Made by a program: the position numbers and the translations under genes. Below the pieces are notes generated by a model. It worked only from the letters and a program-made list of their open reading frames with translations. It was not told where the DNA came from and ran no database searches. Positions 29,700 to 39,400 of a stretch of DNA of 64,000 nt are shown in pieces; position 1 is the stretch's first letter, and the number at the start of each line of letters is the position of its first letter. The DNA lies in assembly GCF_000422565.1 (NCBI RefSeq), contig NZ_KE383875.1, positions 66,646 through 130,645 on the forward strand. Direction: 5' to 3'. The stretch comes from Desulfovibrio aminophilus DSM 12254. GTDB taxonomy: Bacteria; Desulfobacterota; Desulfovibrionia; Desulfovibrionales; Desulfovibrionaceae.

Positions 29700-31388
29700 A
29701 TGCTGCTTGGAATCGACGTGGGCGGCACGCACACCGACGCCGTGGCCGTGAGCCGCGACGGCGTGGCCGCCTCCTGCAAGGTGCGCACGGATCACGCCGA
29801 CCTGCTCGTCTCGGTGCGCGGCGCCCTGGAGAACATCCTCTCCCGGGTGGACCGCGCCAAGGTCCGCCGCCTGAACCTCTCCACCACCCTGTCCACCAAC
29901 GCCATCGTCGAGGGCCGCACCGAGGAGGTGGGCGCGCTGCTCATCCCCGGCCCCGGCATCGATCCGTACAACTCCATGCTCTGCCGCCACTTCCACGTGC
30001 TCTCGGGGTCCATCGACCACCGGGGCACGGAGGTGAAGCGCCTGGACCAGGCCGAGGTGGCGGCGGCCGTGGACTCCTGCCTCAAGGCCGACATCCGGGT
30101 CTTCGCCGTGGTGGGCAAGTTCTCCACCCGCAACCCGCGCCACGAGAACGCCGTGCGCCTGGCCCTGTGCCGGGGCGAGGGGGCCTGCGCCCGGGCGGAT
30201 TTCCTGACCCTGGGCCACGAGCTGGGCGGTCGCCTGAACTTTCCGCGCCGCATGGCCACGGCCTTCTTCAACGGCGCGGTCTGGCGGCTCTACAACCGCT
30301 TCGCGGACGCCGTGGAGAAGACCCTGGCCGACCTGAACCTCGGGCACGTGAAAGTCAACGTGCTCAAGGCCGACGGCGGCACCTTCCCCCTGGCCCTCTC
30401 CCGCAGGATGCCCGTGCAGTCCATCTTCTCCGGTCCGGCGGCCAGCGTCATGGGCATCATCGCGCTCTGCGACATCACCCACGACTCCGTGATCCTGGAC
30501 ATCGGCGGCACCACCACGGACATCGCCGTCTTCGCGGGCGGCGCGCCCCTGGTGGAGCAGGACGGCATCCACATCGGCTCCCACCCCACCCTGGTGCGGG
30601 CCCTCAAGGTCCACTCCATCGGCATCGGAGGCGACTCGGCCCTGACCGTGCTGAACGGGGTCGTGCGCGTGGGGCCGAACCGCCTGGGGCCGGCGGTGGC
30701 CGAGGGCAGGAGCGTTCCGACCCTGGTTGACGCCCTGAACACCGCGGGGCTCTGCGCCCTGGGCGACGCCGAGGCCTCGCGCGCGGCCGTGGCCGCCCTG
30801 GCCCGGACCCACGGCCGGGAGCCGGAAGTATTGGCCAAGGAGGCCGTGGACGCGGCGGCCGGGTCCATCCACGCCGCCGTGCGCGAGATGACCGCCGAGA
30901 TCAACGACCGGCCCGTGTACACCATCCACGAACTGCTGGAGGGCCGCCGCATCGTGCCCAAGAAGGTCTACGTCATGGGCGGCCCGGCCGAGGTGATGAA
31001 GATGCCCCTGTTCCGCAAGTTCCAGCTCTCCACCGAGGTCCCGCCGGACTACGCCGTGGCCAACGCCATCGGCGCGGCGCTGACCCGCAGCACCTGGGAT
31101 CTGGAGCTGTTCGCGGACACGGAGAAGAACGTACTCTTCATCCCCTCGCTCCAGCACCGCGAGAACATCCCGCGCACCTACACCCTGGAGGAGGCCAGGC
31201 GCGACGCCGTGCGCCACCTCCTGGGCCACCTGGGCTCGCTCGGCGTGGTCCTGGACTCGGCCGAGGCCCAGATCACCCGGGCCGACTCCTTCAACATGGT
31301 GGACGGGCTCGCCACCGTGGGCCGCAACATCCGCGTCAAGTGCCAGGTCAAGCCGGGCGTGGCCTTCCGCCTGACCGGGAGGGCCTGA
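29700..31388 (+). CDS. Hydantoinase/oxoprolinase family protein (HyuA-like)
   Basis: 562 residues from ATG 29700; the frame extends to 29661 but the homologous start MLLGIDVGGTHTDAVAVSRDG has CGGAG close upstream. This N-terminal block and STTLSTNAIVEGRTEEVG near 60 are the ASKHA-like phosphate-binding motif of the HyuA domain. ILDIGGTTTDIAVFAGG near 265 starts the second hydantoinase domain. It is shorter than classical HyuA (about 690). The family performs ATP-dependent hydrolysis of hydantoins or 5-oxoproline, but the substrate here is unknown. A histone-deacetylase-type hydrolase starts 1 bp after its stop. Confidence 0.82.
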   Translation: MLLGIDVGGTHTDAVAVSRDGVAASCKVRTDHADLLVSVRGALENILSRVDRAKVRRLNLSTTLSTNAIVEGRTEEVGALLIPGPGIDPYNSMLCRHFHVLSGSIDHRGTEVKRLDQAEVAAAVDSCLKADIRVFAVVGKFSTRNPRHENAVRLALCRGEGACARADFLTLGHELGGRLNFPRRMATAFFNGAVWRLYNRFADAVEKTLADLNLGHVKVNVLKADGGTFPLALSRRMPVQSIFSGPAASVMGIIALCDITHDSVILDIGGTTTDIAVFAGGAPLVEQDGIHIGSHPTLVRALKVHSIGIGGDSALTVLNGVVRVGPNRLGPAVAEGRSVPTLVDALNTAGLCALGDAEASRAAVAALARTHGREPEVLAKEAVDAAAGSIHAAVREMTAEINDRPVYTIHELLEGRRIVPKKVYVMGGPAEVMKMPLFRKFQLSTEVPPDYAVANAIGAALTRSTWDLELFADTEKNVLFIPSLQHRENIPRTYTLEEARRDAVRHLLGHLGSLGVVLDSAEAQITRADSFNMVDGLATVGRNIRVKCQVKPGVAFRLTGRA

Positions 31389-31389
31389 G

Positions 31390-32709
31390 ATGCTGAAAGC
31401 CGCCAACTCCCTGGGGATCATCTTCTTCCCGGCCTTCGACTGGAGCATCTCGCCCACCCACCCGGAGCGCGAGGAGCGCCTGCTCTACACCCAGGACCAG
31501 CTCAAGGAGGAAGGGCTCTTCGACATCGAGGGCATCCGGGAATACAAGCCCGGCGTGGCCTCGGTGGAGGACGTGGAGCGGGCCCACTTCTGCTTCCCGG
31601 AGGTGGACGCCGTGACCACGCGCTCGCACCTCATCTCCGCCGGAGGCGCGATCACGGCCGCGAAGCTCGTCATGGACAAGGTCCACGACCGGGCCTTCGC
31701 CCTGGTGCGCCCCCCGGGCCACCACGCCATGAAGGTGGTCCACGGCTCGCGCGGCTTCTGCAACATCAATATCGAAGCCGTGATGATCGAGTGGCTGCGG
31801 GAGCACTACGGCGTGCGGCGCATCGCGGTGGTGGACACGGACTGCCACCACGGCGACGGCACCCAGGACATCTACTGGCACGACCCGGACGTGCTCTTCA
31901 TCTCCCTGCACCAGGACGGCCGGACCCTCTACCCGGGCACGGGCTTTCCCAAGGAGTGCGGCGGCCCCACGGCCCTGGGCCGGACCATCAACATCCCCCT
32001 GCCCCCGGGCACCTCGGACGAGGGCCTGCTCATGGCCCTGGACCGGGTCGTGCTGCCCACCCTGGCGGACTTCCAGCCCGAGATCATCATCAACTCCGCC
32101 GGGCAGGACAACCACTTCTCGGACCCGATCACGAACATGAACATCACGGCCCAGGGCTACGCCGAGCTGAACCGCAGGCTCGCCCCGCACCTCGCGGTGC
32201 TGGAGGGCGGCTACGCCATCCAGGGCGCGCTGCCCTACGTGAACCTGGGCATCTGCCTGGCCATGGCCGGGCTGGACTCCAGCGGGGTGCGCGAGCCGGG
32301 CTTCGACCCGGAGCGCCTGCGCCAGCCGCGCAAGGTCACGGACTACATCGCGGAGGTCTGCGAGATCGCGGGCGGACTCTACTTCAACCCGCCCAAGGAG
32401 CCCAAGGACGGCGTGTTCGCGGACAAGTGGTTCGTGCGGCGCAAGAACATCTACTACGACACGGACGAGATCACCGAGGCCCAGACCGAGATGCTGCGCC
32501 TCTGCGGCAACTGCCGGGGCCTGTTGAAGATCGAGTCGCGCTCGACCAACAACCCGCTCTGCCTGGGCCTGGAAATCCCGTTCCACGCCTGCGACGAATG
32601 CCGCGACCTGGGCTATAAAATCCTGGAAGAGTCACAACTGAAGGGCGAATTCAGGTATATCCAGTTCGTGAACAAGCGGGAAAAAGAATTTGTGAGGTAT
32701 GGGTTTTAA
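31390..32709 (+). CDS. Histone deacetylase/acetylpolyamine amidohydrolase family protein with C-terminal zinc ribbon
   Basis: 439 residues. The catalytic set is present: tandem His in RPPGHHA near 116-121, the zinc Asp/His pair in VDTDCHHGDGTQ near 153, a second zinc Asp in SAGQDNHFSDP near 240, and Tyr in LEGGYAIQG near 275. After the catalytic domain comes a four-cysteine segment, CGNCRGLL near 376 and CDECRDLGY near 402, that looks like a small zinc ribbon. Bacterial members remove acetyl groups from amines such as polyamines. It is in one transcript with the hydantoinase-like gene. The last 30 codons turn AT-rich and run into the low-GC neighbour. Confidence 0.87.
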   Translation: MLKAANSLGIIFFPAFDWSISPTHPEREERLLYTQDQLKEEGLFDIEGIREYKPGVASVEDVERAHFCFPEVDAVTTRSHLISAGGAITAAKLVMDKVHDRAFALVRPPGHHAMKVVHGSRGFCNINIEAVMIEWLREHYGVRRIAVVDTDCHHGDGTQDIYWHDPDVLFISLHQDGRTLYPGTGFPKECGGPTALGRTINIPLPPGTSDEGLLMALDRVVLPTLADFQPEIIINSAGQDNHFSDPITNMNITAQGYAELNRRLAPHLAVLEGGYAIQGALPYVNLGICLAMAGLDSSGVREPGFDPERLRQPRKVTDYIAEVCEIAGGLYFNPPKEPKDGVFADKWFVRRKNIYYDTDEITEAQTEMLRLCGNCRGLLKIESRSTNNPLCLGLEIPFHACDECRDLGYKILEESQLKGEFRYIQFVNKREKEFVRYGF

Positions 32710-33560
32710 AAACTGGCAAGCTCAATATTTTTGCTTACACCAAGACCCTTAGCAATATGATCACAAAGGAATATAGCTGAATGATGAGCAGCAACTGCTT
32801 CATCAATTGTCACTTTTTCTTCACCATACCTGGCACCGGCTGAACAGGTTACAGAATCTATCCACTCCTGCGGTGGCAACTCCAAACCGTGCTCGGCTGA
32901 CCGGTGAAATAGATCGTTTATATCATGCGATCTTGGGTACTTCCCATGTGTTTTTTTGAGAAAATATTTAATCATCTTTTCAGTCATCTGAAGAGATGCC
33001 CATTTTGAAATTCCAAAATTGCAATGGCGGTTCATAATCATTGTGATCGCAACAATCAAATCTCCGTACCATAAAAATACATCAATATTTTCAATTCTCG
33101 ATAATGACATAAAAAGTTTCGCAATCAGCATTCCAATAGCCGTTCGCTCATCTTCACTCAAAGTATTTTTTCTGAACTCAGTGAGGCCTTCGATAAATCC
33201 AAATAAATCTAAAGGGGTTTGACCAATTATAATTGGGAAGCTAACCCGATATGGTGTTTTTTTAATTAACACAATGCTACTAAGCCAAGGGCCAAAACCC
33301 TTGAGACGGTCGCCATACATCGCCTCATACCACTTAATAACGGGATTACTCTCATCAATAAAATGGATATTCCCTGGAAACAGTTTGCCGAATTCAGATA
33401 ACGCCGCCAATTCTCGCCCAGGGATTTCTGGATGATTAGCAGCAATCTTATCGTCAATTTCTAGCATCAAACAATGGAATTCTTGTCTCGTTATTTCCAT
33501 ATTATTTGAATAACAAAAATTGTATACGGTTATAAAAAATATGAAATGAATGTTCTCCAT
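32706..33560 (-). CDS. HEPN-like domain protein in an AT-rich island
   Basis: Up to 284 residues from ATG 33560; ATG 33500 (MEITRQEF, 264 residues) is equally likely since neither has a good ribosome site. The C-terminal 90 residues resemble a HEPN domain: a helix with EKMIKYFLKKTHGKYPRSHDINDLFHRSAEHG, then SAGARYGEEKVTIDEAVAAHHSAIFLCDHI. The R-x4-6-H RNase motif is not seen, so it fits the substrate- or nucleotidyltransferase-associated branch. The N-terminal half matches nothing I know. Codon use is strikingly AT-rich. It starts 15 bp after the mscS stop and its stop overlaps the convergent hydrolase stop at TTAA, so it appears inserted in a compact locus. Confidence 0.68.
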   Translation of the reverse strand: MENIHFIFFITVYNFCYSNNMEITRQEFHCLMLEIDDKIAANHPEIPGRELAALSEFGKLFPGNIHFIDESNPVIKWYEAMYGDRLKGFGPWLSSIVLIKKTPYRVSFPIIIGQTPLDLFGFIEGLTEFRKNTLSEDERTAIGMLIAKLFMSLSRIENIDVFLWYGDLIVAITMIMNRHCNFGISKWASLQMTEKMIKYFLKKTHGKYPRSHDINDLFHRSAEHGLELPPQEWIDSVTCSAGARYGEEKVTIDEAVAAHHSAIFLCDHIAKGLGVSKNIELASF

Positions 33561-33574
33561 TCATAGAACAATGA

Positions 33575-34882
33575 TCATTTCTCTTCTTTCTTCCCCCACC
33601 CTTCGGGCAGGGACTTCACGTGGATGTCGCGCTGGGGGAAGGGAATCTCGATCTTGTTGGCCAGGAAGCGCTCCCAGATGGCCAGGTTCACGTCCGTCTT
33701 GAGTCCCATGAGCCCGTTCTCCGGATCCTTGATCCAGAACCCCACGGCCAGGTTCACGCTGTTGTCCCCGAAGTCCGTGAGATGCGCCGAGGGCTCCGGG
33801 TCCTTGAGGATGCGGTCCACTGACCGGGCCGCCTCGACCATGAGCCGCATGGCCAGCGGCACGTCCGCGTCGTAGGCCACGCCCACGGGCACCGAAACCC
33901 ACAACTTGCGGTCCGTGCGGGTCCAGTTGATGACCTGCCCGCTGATGAGATCCTCGTTGGGCACGAGGATTTCCTTGCCTCCCAGGGTCCGCAGCAGGGC
34001 GTAGCGCGTGCTCAGGGTCTGAATCTCGCCCACGTTGCCGCCGATCTCGATGATGTCCCCGGGCTTGATGGACTTGTCCAGGAGCAGGATCACGCCGGAC
34101 ACGAGGTTGGAGAAGATTTTCTGAAGCCCGAAGCCGATGCCCACGCCGAGCGCGCCGCCGACCACCGCCAGGCTCGTGAGGTTCACGCCCATGCTCGACA
34201 GGGCGATGAGCCCGGCCAGGGCGTAAAGCCCGAAGCGCGCGCCCTTGACCACCAGCACCCGCAGGGTGGGCGACATCTCGCTGGAGCGGGTGGCGCGGCT
34301 CTCCACGAAGCGAACCACGAGCACCGCGGCCTCCAGGGCCACCACGAGCACCACCACGGCCTTGAGCACGCCCCAGAGCGAAATCCGCGCCTCGCCCAGG
34401 GTCACGGCCAGGGAGTCCAGGAAGGCCGTGGCGGGCTTGAGCAGCCCGATGGCGTCCAGCACGGCCAGGGACCAGACGATGGCGGCCACCATGCGGGCCC
34501 AAAAGCGGCTTTCGATGAGCGAGGTGAGCAGGCGGATGATGACCCAGGCCACGGTCAGGGACACGGCCATGTCGGTGAGCTGGTGCGGCCGTTTCAGGCC
34601 ATCCAGGGCCGCGCCGACAACGCCGCAGCAGACCACGAAAAGCAACGGCCAGACCGAGCGCCCGGCGTTGTTGGCCAGGACCGCCAGCCCGGCGGGAATG
34701 GGGCGCGAGAGCCAGGCCCGCACCCGGCCGCGCACCAGCCCCCAAAGCAGCCAGGAGATGAACAGCGCGGCCAGCAAGGCCGCCAATTGGACCACCCCGG
34801 CCCAGGACAGGAGGTTCGCCTGGAGCCAGGCCCAGAATTGGGCGAGAAGCCGGGAAAGATCGGCTGCGGACTCGGTGTTCAT
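33575..34882 (-). CDS. Mechanosensitive ion channel, MscS family
   Basis: 435 residues. Several N-terminal membrane helices are followed by the pore-lining TM3 (ALSSMGVNLTSLAVVGGALGVGIGFGLQKIFSNLVSG, near 225-260). The cytoplasmic beta domain then begins VILLLDKSIKPGDIIEIGGNVGEIQ. Opening under osmotic downshock releases solutes. AGGAG lies 6 bases before ATG 34882, and it starts 9 bp after the UbiA-type gene. The C-terminus is short and basic (GWGKKEEK) and grades into the AT-rich island. Confidence 0.93.
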   Translation of the reverse strand: MNTESAADLSRLLAQFWAWLQANLLSWAGVVQLAALLAALFISWLLWGLVRGRVRAWLSRPIPAGLAVLANNAGRSVWPLLFVVCCGVVGAALDGLKRPHQLTDMAVSLTVAWVIIRLLTSLIESRFWARMVAAIVWSLAVLDAIGLLKPATAFLDSLAVTLGEARISLWGVLKAVVVLVVALEAAVLVVRFVESRATRSSEMSPTLRVLVVKGARFGLYALAGLIALSSMGVNLTSLAVVGGALGVGIGFGLQKIFSNLVSGVILLLDKSIKPGDIIEIGGNVGEIQTLSTRYALLRTLGGKEILVPNEDLISGQVINWTRTDRKLWVSVPVGVAYDADVPLAMRLMVEAARSVDRILKDPEPSAHLTDFGDNSVNLAVGFWIKDPENGLMGLKTDVNLAIWERFLANKIEIPFPQRDIHVKSLPEGWGKKEEK

Positions 34883-34891
34883 GCGCGACTC

Positions 34892-35734
34892 CTATAGCCC
34901 CAGGAGCACACCGGCGAAGAGCAGGATGGCCACGAAGCCGTTGAGGGTGAAGAAGGCCAGGTTGACCCGCGAAAGGTCGTCGGGCTTGATGAGCCGGTGC
35001 TCGAACCAGAGGATGCCGCCGATGAGCGCGGCCACCGCGAAATAGGTCCAGCGCAGGTTGGCCGTCATCCCGGCCATGAGGAACAGCCCGGCGGCGGCCA
35101 GATGCCCGTCGCGGGAAAGACGCAGGGCCCGCTCCAGACCCAGGGAGGCGGGCATGGACTTGAGTCCCCTGGAGCGGTCGAACGCCACGTCCTGGCAGGC
35201 GTAGAGGATGTCGAACCCGGCCACCCAGAGGGTCACTGCCAGGGCCAAGAGGAGCCAAGTCCAGGCGAACTCGGGCCGGAGGCTGATCCAGCCCGCGATG
35301 GGCGCGAGCCCGAGCACCGAGCCGAGCACATAGTGACAGAGCCAGGTGAAGCGCTTGGTCAGGGAGTAGAACCCGGACCAGACCAGGGCCGGAATCGCGA
35401 GTTTGAGGCAGAGCGGGTTCATGAGCGCCGTGGTCCCCACGAAGACCAGGGCGCAGCCGCCGATGAAGGCCAGGGTGAAGCCCTTGGTCAGTTCGCCGGT
35501 GACCAGGGGCCGGTCCTGGGTGCGCGGATTCTCGCGGTCGATGTCCAGGTCCAGGTAGCGGTTGGCGGCCATGGCGAAGGAACGCACCGCGACCATGGCC
35601 GCGGTGAGCACGATGAGCGCCCACCAGCCGGGCCAACCACCGGCGGCCAGGAACAGACCGGAATAGGCGAACGGCAGGGCGAAGATCGAATGCTCGATCT
35701 TGACCATGCGCAGGATCGAGAAAAACTTGGACAT
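34892..35734 (-). CDS. UbiA-family polyprenyltransferase (likely menaquinone, MqnP type)
   Basis: 280 residues from ATG 35734, with CCGGGAG just upstream; the frame upstream is not protein-like. It has eight or nine membrane helices and the first Asp-rich motif NRYLDLDIDRENPRTQDRP near 62, with a second DILYACQDVAFD near 180. The AMAANRYxDxxID form is typical of MqnP-like enzymes that attach a prenyl chain in the futalosine menaquinone pathway, as expected in Desulfovibrio. The other mqn genes are not in the window. Its stop lies 9 bp before mscS. Confidence 0.87.
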   Translation of the reverse strand: MSKFFSILRMVKIEHSIFALPFAYSGLFLAAGGWPGWWALIVLTAAMVAVRSFAMAANRYLDLDIDRENPRTQDRPLVTGELTKGFTLAFIGGCALVFVGTTALMNPLCLKLAIPALVWSGFYSLTKRFTWLCHYVLGSVLGLAPIAGWISLRPEFAWTWLLLALAVTLWVAGFDILYACQDVAFDRSRGLKSMPASLGLERALRLSRDGHLAAAGLFLMAGMTANLRWTYFAVAALIGGILWFEHRLIKPDDLSRVNLAFFTLNGFVAILLFAGVLLGL

Positions 35735-35851
35735 GCGCGGCTCCCGGAGGTTTTCCAACACCTCGGGATGTACCCTGTTCCGTCCGCGCTTGCAAACCGC
35801 GGAGGTTTCGGCGCACAATGCCGGGCAACGAATACAGCCCAGGGAGGCCCC

Positions 35852-36406
35852 ATGAGCAAGCGGATGATCGTGGACGGCATGCTGGAAAGCGGCGTTTTCC
35901 CGAACAAGGCCGAGGCCGAGGCGGCGTACGACGCCGTGCTGGAGAGTCTGGCCGGAGCCCTGCGCGAGGGCCAGGACGTGGAACTGCGGCCCTTCGGCTC
36001 GTTCCGCGTGGTGGAACGCAAGGCCAGGACCGGCCGCAACCCCCGCACCGGCGAGCCCGTGGCCATTCCGGCCCGGCGCGCCGTGATCTTCCGGGCCGGG
36101 GCCCAGATGCGCGAGGCCCAGCGCCAGGGCCCGGAATGGCTGGGCCTGAAGACCTATTCCCTGCTCCTGGAGTCACAGGTGCGCGAGGCCCGGGCCTTCC
36201 TCAAGCGGAAGCAGGTCAAGGCCAAGGCCGAGCGCTACGCGCGGGAGGCCGCCGAGCGCCTGACCAGACTCACCGACGAGGCCTCGGCCAGGCTCAAGGA
36301 CTACTCCCGCGCGGGCAAGCCCGCCTGGGAGGAACTGCGCCAGGGCCTGGAGCGGGCCTATGGAGAGCTGAAGACGGCCTTTCTCAAGGCCCGGGACAAG
36401 TTCTAG
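35852..36406 (+). CDS. HU-family DNA-binding protein with long charged C-terminal extension
   Basis: 184 residues; AGGGAGG lies 5 bases before ATG 35852. Residues 1-90 are the HU/IHF fold (MSKRMIVDGMLESGVFPNKAEAEAAYDAVLESLAGAL..., arm motif ARTGRNPRTGEPVAIPARRAVIFRAG). The remaining 90 residues are strongly charged helix, rich in Lys/Arg/Glu/Ala, which I read as coiled coil or a flexible DNA-coating tail. Ordinary HU is about 90-95 residues, so the protein is doubled in length by the extension. Its stop overlaps that of the convergent GGDEF/EAL gene. Confidence 0.85.
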   Translation: MSKRMIVDGMLESGVFPNKAEAEAAYDAVLESLAGALREGQDVELRPFGSFRVVERKARTGRNPRTGEPVAIPARRAVIFRAGAQMREAQRQGPEWLGLKTYSLLLESQVREARAFLKRKQVKAKAERYAREAAERLTRLTDEASARLKDYSRAGKPAWEELRQGLERAYGELKTAFLKARDKF

Positions 36407-39400
36407 GAGCGCCCGCCCCCGAGCGGTCCGCCGCGGAGGAGCTTTTCGAATTCCTCCGCCGGAAGCGGCGGGGCATAGTGGTAGCCCTGGGCCAGACGGC
36501 AACCCACGCCGAGCAGGAAGTCCGCCTGTTCGCGGGTTTCCATGCCCTCGGCCACGGTGGACAGGCCGAGGCCGTCGGCCATGGACAGGATGGTCCGCAC
36601 CAGGGCCCCGCCCCGGCCGCTGGTTTCTCCGATGCGGTCCACGAAGGTCTTGTCCACCTTGATGGTCTGCAACGGCAGGGACATGAGATAGCTCAAGGAT
36701 GAGTAGCCGGTGCCGAAGTCGTCCAGGGCGAAGGACACGCCCCGGCCGTTGAGATGCTCCATGGCGGCGCGGGCCGCCCCGAAGTTCTTGAGCAGGGCCG
36801 TCTCGGTGATCTCCAGTTCCAACGCATGCGACGGCAGGCCCGTGCGTTCGAGAATCGCCGCCACCTGCTGGGGCAGTTCGTCGCGCCGGAAGTGCTGGGC
36901 CGACAGGTTCACCGCCAGGGTCAGATCGGCGAAGCCCGCCTCGGCCCAGTGCATGGCCTGACGGCAGGCCGCCTCCAGCACGAACAGGTCGATGGGCACG
37001 ATGAGCCCGCTGCTCTCCGCGAAGTCGATGAACGCGGCCGGAGGACGCAGGGAGCCGTCCGGTTCCCGCCAGCGCACCAGGGCCTCCATGCCCACCACCG
37101 CGCCCCGGCCCATGTCCACCTTGGGCTGGAAGAAGACGGTCAGGCGCTCCTCGGCCAGAGCCCGACGCAAATCCGTCTCCAGGGTCAACCGCCGCGCGGC
37201 CTGGTCGTTGAGGTTCCGCTTGTACAGGCTGAAGGTGTTCTTGCCCGACTCCTTGGCCCGGTACATGGCCAGGTCGGCGTTCTGCACGAGCCGTTCCGCC
37301 GTGTCCGCGTCCAGGGGATGGACCGCGATGCCCACGCTGACCCCCAGGTAGAACTCGTTGCCGCCCACCCGGAACGGACGCCGCATGGCCTTCAGCAGAT
37401 CACCGGCGATGCGCGTGAGCGGGTCGAGGCCCTCCTCCAATCCCTCGACCACCACGGCGAACTCGTCGCCGCCGAGGCGGGCCAGGGTGTCCTCCCGGCG
37501 CAGCACCCCGGCGAAGCGCTCGGCCGCCATGCGCAGGACCTTGTCTCCCGCCGAATGCCCCAGGGTGTCGTTGACGTGCTTGAAGTCGTCCAGGTCCAGG
37601 AGCAGGAGCCCCACCTGGGTTCCGGCGCGGGAGGAGGCCAGCATGGCTCTCCGCAGCCGGTCCTGGAAGAGCTGGCGGTTGGGCAGCCCCGTCAATTCAT
37701 CGTGAAAGGCTTGGCGCTCCAGCTCTCGCTCGGCCTTCTTGCGGTCCGTGATGTCCGTGATGGAGGCCACGCTCATGTCGGTGCCCGGGATCACGGCCAC
37801 GGTCATGAAGACCTCGCGGACCTCGCCCCGGCGGTCCACCACCCGGGTTTCGTAATTGCGCGGGGCCAGCCCGGGGCCCTTGCGGCGCATGGCGTGATAC
37901 TCCAACATGCGCGGCACGTCGTCGGGGTGGAAGAACTCGGTCCACTTGCGGCCCACGGCCTGGTCGGCCGAGGCGAAGCCCATCAGGTTGGCGAACTCGG
38001 CGTTGGCCAGCCGGATGCGCGTATCCGCCTCGATGAGCATGCCCGCCGTGCCCGTGTTCATGAACAGAGTGCGGTAACGCTCCTCGGAGTCGGCCAGGGC
38101 CTGTTGGGCCTTCTCCAGCTCGCTGATGTCCACGAAGGTTTCCAGGAGATGGTCCTTCCCTTTGAGGGACAGCCGGGCCACGGACTTGAGGATGTCCATG
38201 CGCGAACCGTCGGAAAGCTGGAGCTGGCACTTGAAGGCGTCGCCGTCCTCCTTTCCTCCGTCCAGAATCGGGCACGCTCCCGCTTCGTTGGGACAGAGCA
38301 GGCCGTGGCAGGGACGGCCCACGATCTCCTCGCGCGTCCGCCCCGCCAGTTCGCGGGCCAGGGCGTTGACCTCGACCACCCGGCGGGTGTCGGCCTCCAC
38401 CAGGATCACGCCCACGCGCAGGGAGTCCAGAAGCAGGGAGAGAAACTTCTCGTTCTCCCGGCGTTCCCGGAACATGCCTTCGATGCTCCGGGCCAGACTG
38501 GTCAGTTCGTCGTCGCCGTCCAGGGACACGGGGGCATGGTCCGGGCCGCCCGCCGAAGACACCTGTCGCTCCAGGCTGGACACGCGGGCCAGCACCTGAC
38601 GTTCGAGAAAGAACATGGTCAGGCCCGCCAACATCAGGCCGGTGAGCAGAATGGACAGCAGGATGCCCAGGGTGGCCTCTTCGCCGGTCTGGCGCAGGTC
38701 GCGGCGCGTACGCACGGAAAGATTCAAGGCCGACCGGCCGTCCAGGTCCGGGATGGAGGCCGAGGCCAGGATGCTGTCCTCGCCCAGCGAAAGCGTCGGA
38801 GCCGGTTCCCGCCCCAGGGTCAGGGGCAGCTGCAGGGTTTCGGACAGCCGGGTGACGAAGGGGCGGGACACCTCCCGGCCCATGAGCAGCCAGCCGGCCG
38901 GCGGCCCCTGGCGGTTGCTGCTCAGGATGCGCTGGCAGGCGACCTGGAATATCCGGTCCGAGAGCACCATGTAGCCGGCGAAGCCGTCGGCCGCGAAGCG
39001 GCTCCCTCCCGGCGAAACGCGCGGCTCCATGAAGGACAGGGCCTCCGGCGGCGCGGAAGAGAGATTGCCGTCCTCGTCGGCGTAGCGGCCCCAGACGAGA
39101 CCTCCCGACGCGTTGTAGATCAGACACAGGGAAAGTTTCTGGGTCTGGAAGGTCGCGGGAGGCAGGTTGGATTCGACGTATTCCTCATAACCGGTGCGGG
39201 CGAAGCGGGAGGTGTCGTCCCACCAGGCCCAGTCCTTGGTCAGGGTGTTCAGATCCTCGACGGTCAAAGCGAGGGCGTTCATGCCCCGGCGCAGGTTGTC
39301 CCGAGCCATGTCCTCCTCCAGATCCAGGAAGCGGCTCTGGAGAATGCCGTGGGACAACAGCAACAAGCCCGCCGTGACCAGGGCGAAAAGCAGGCCGATG

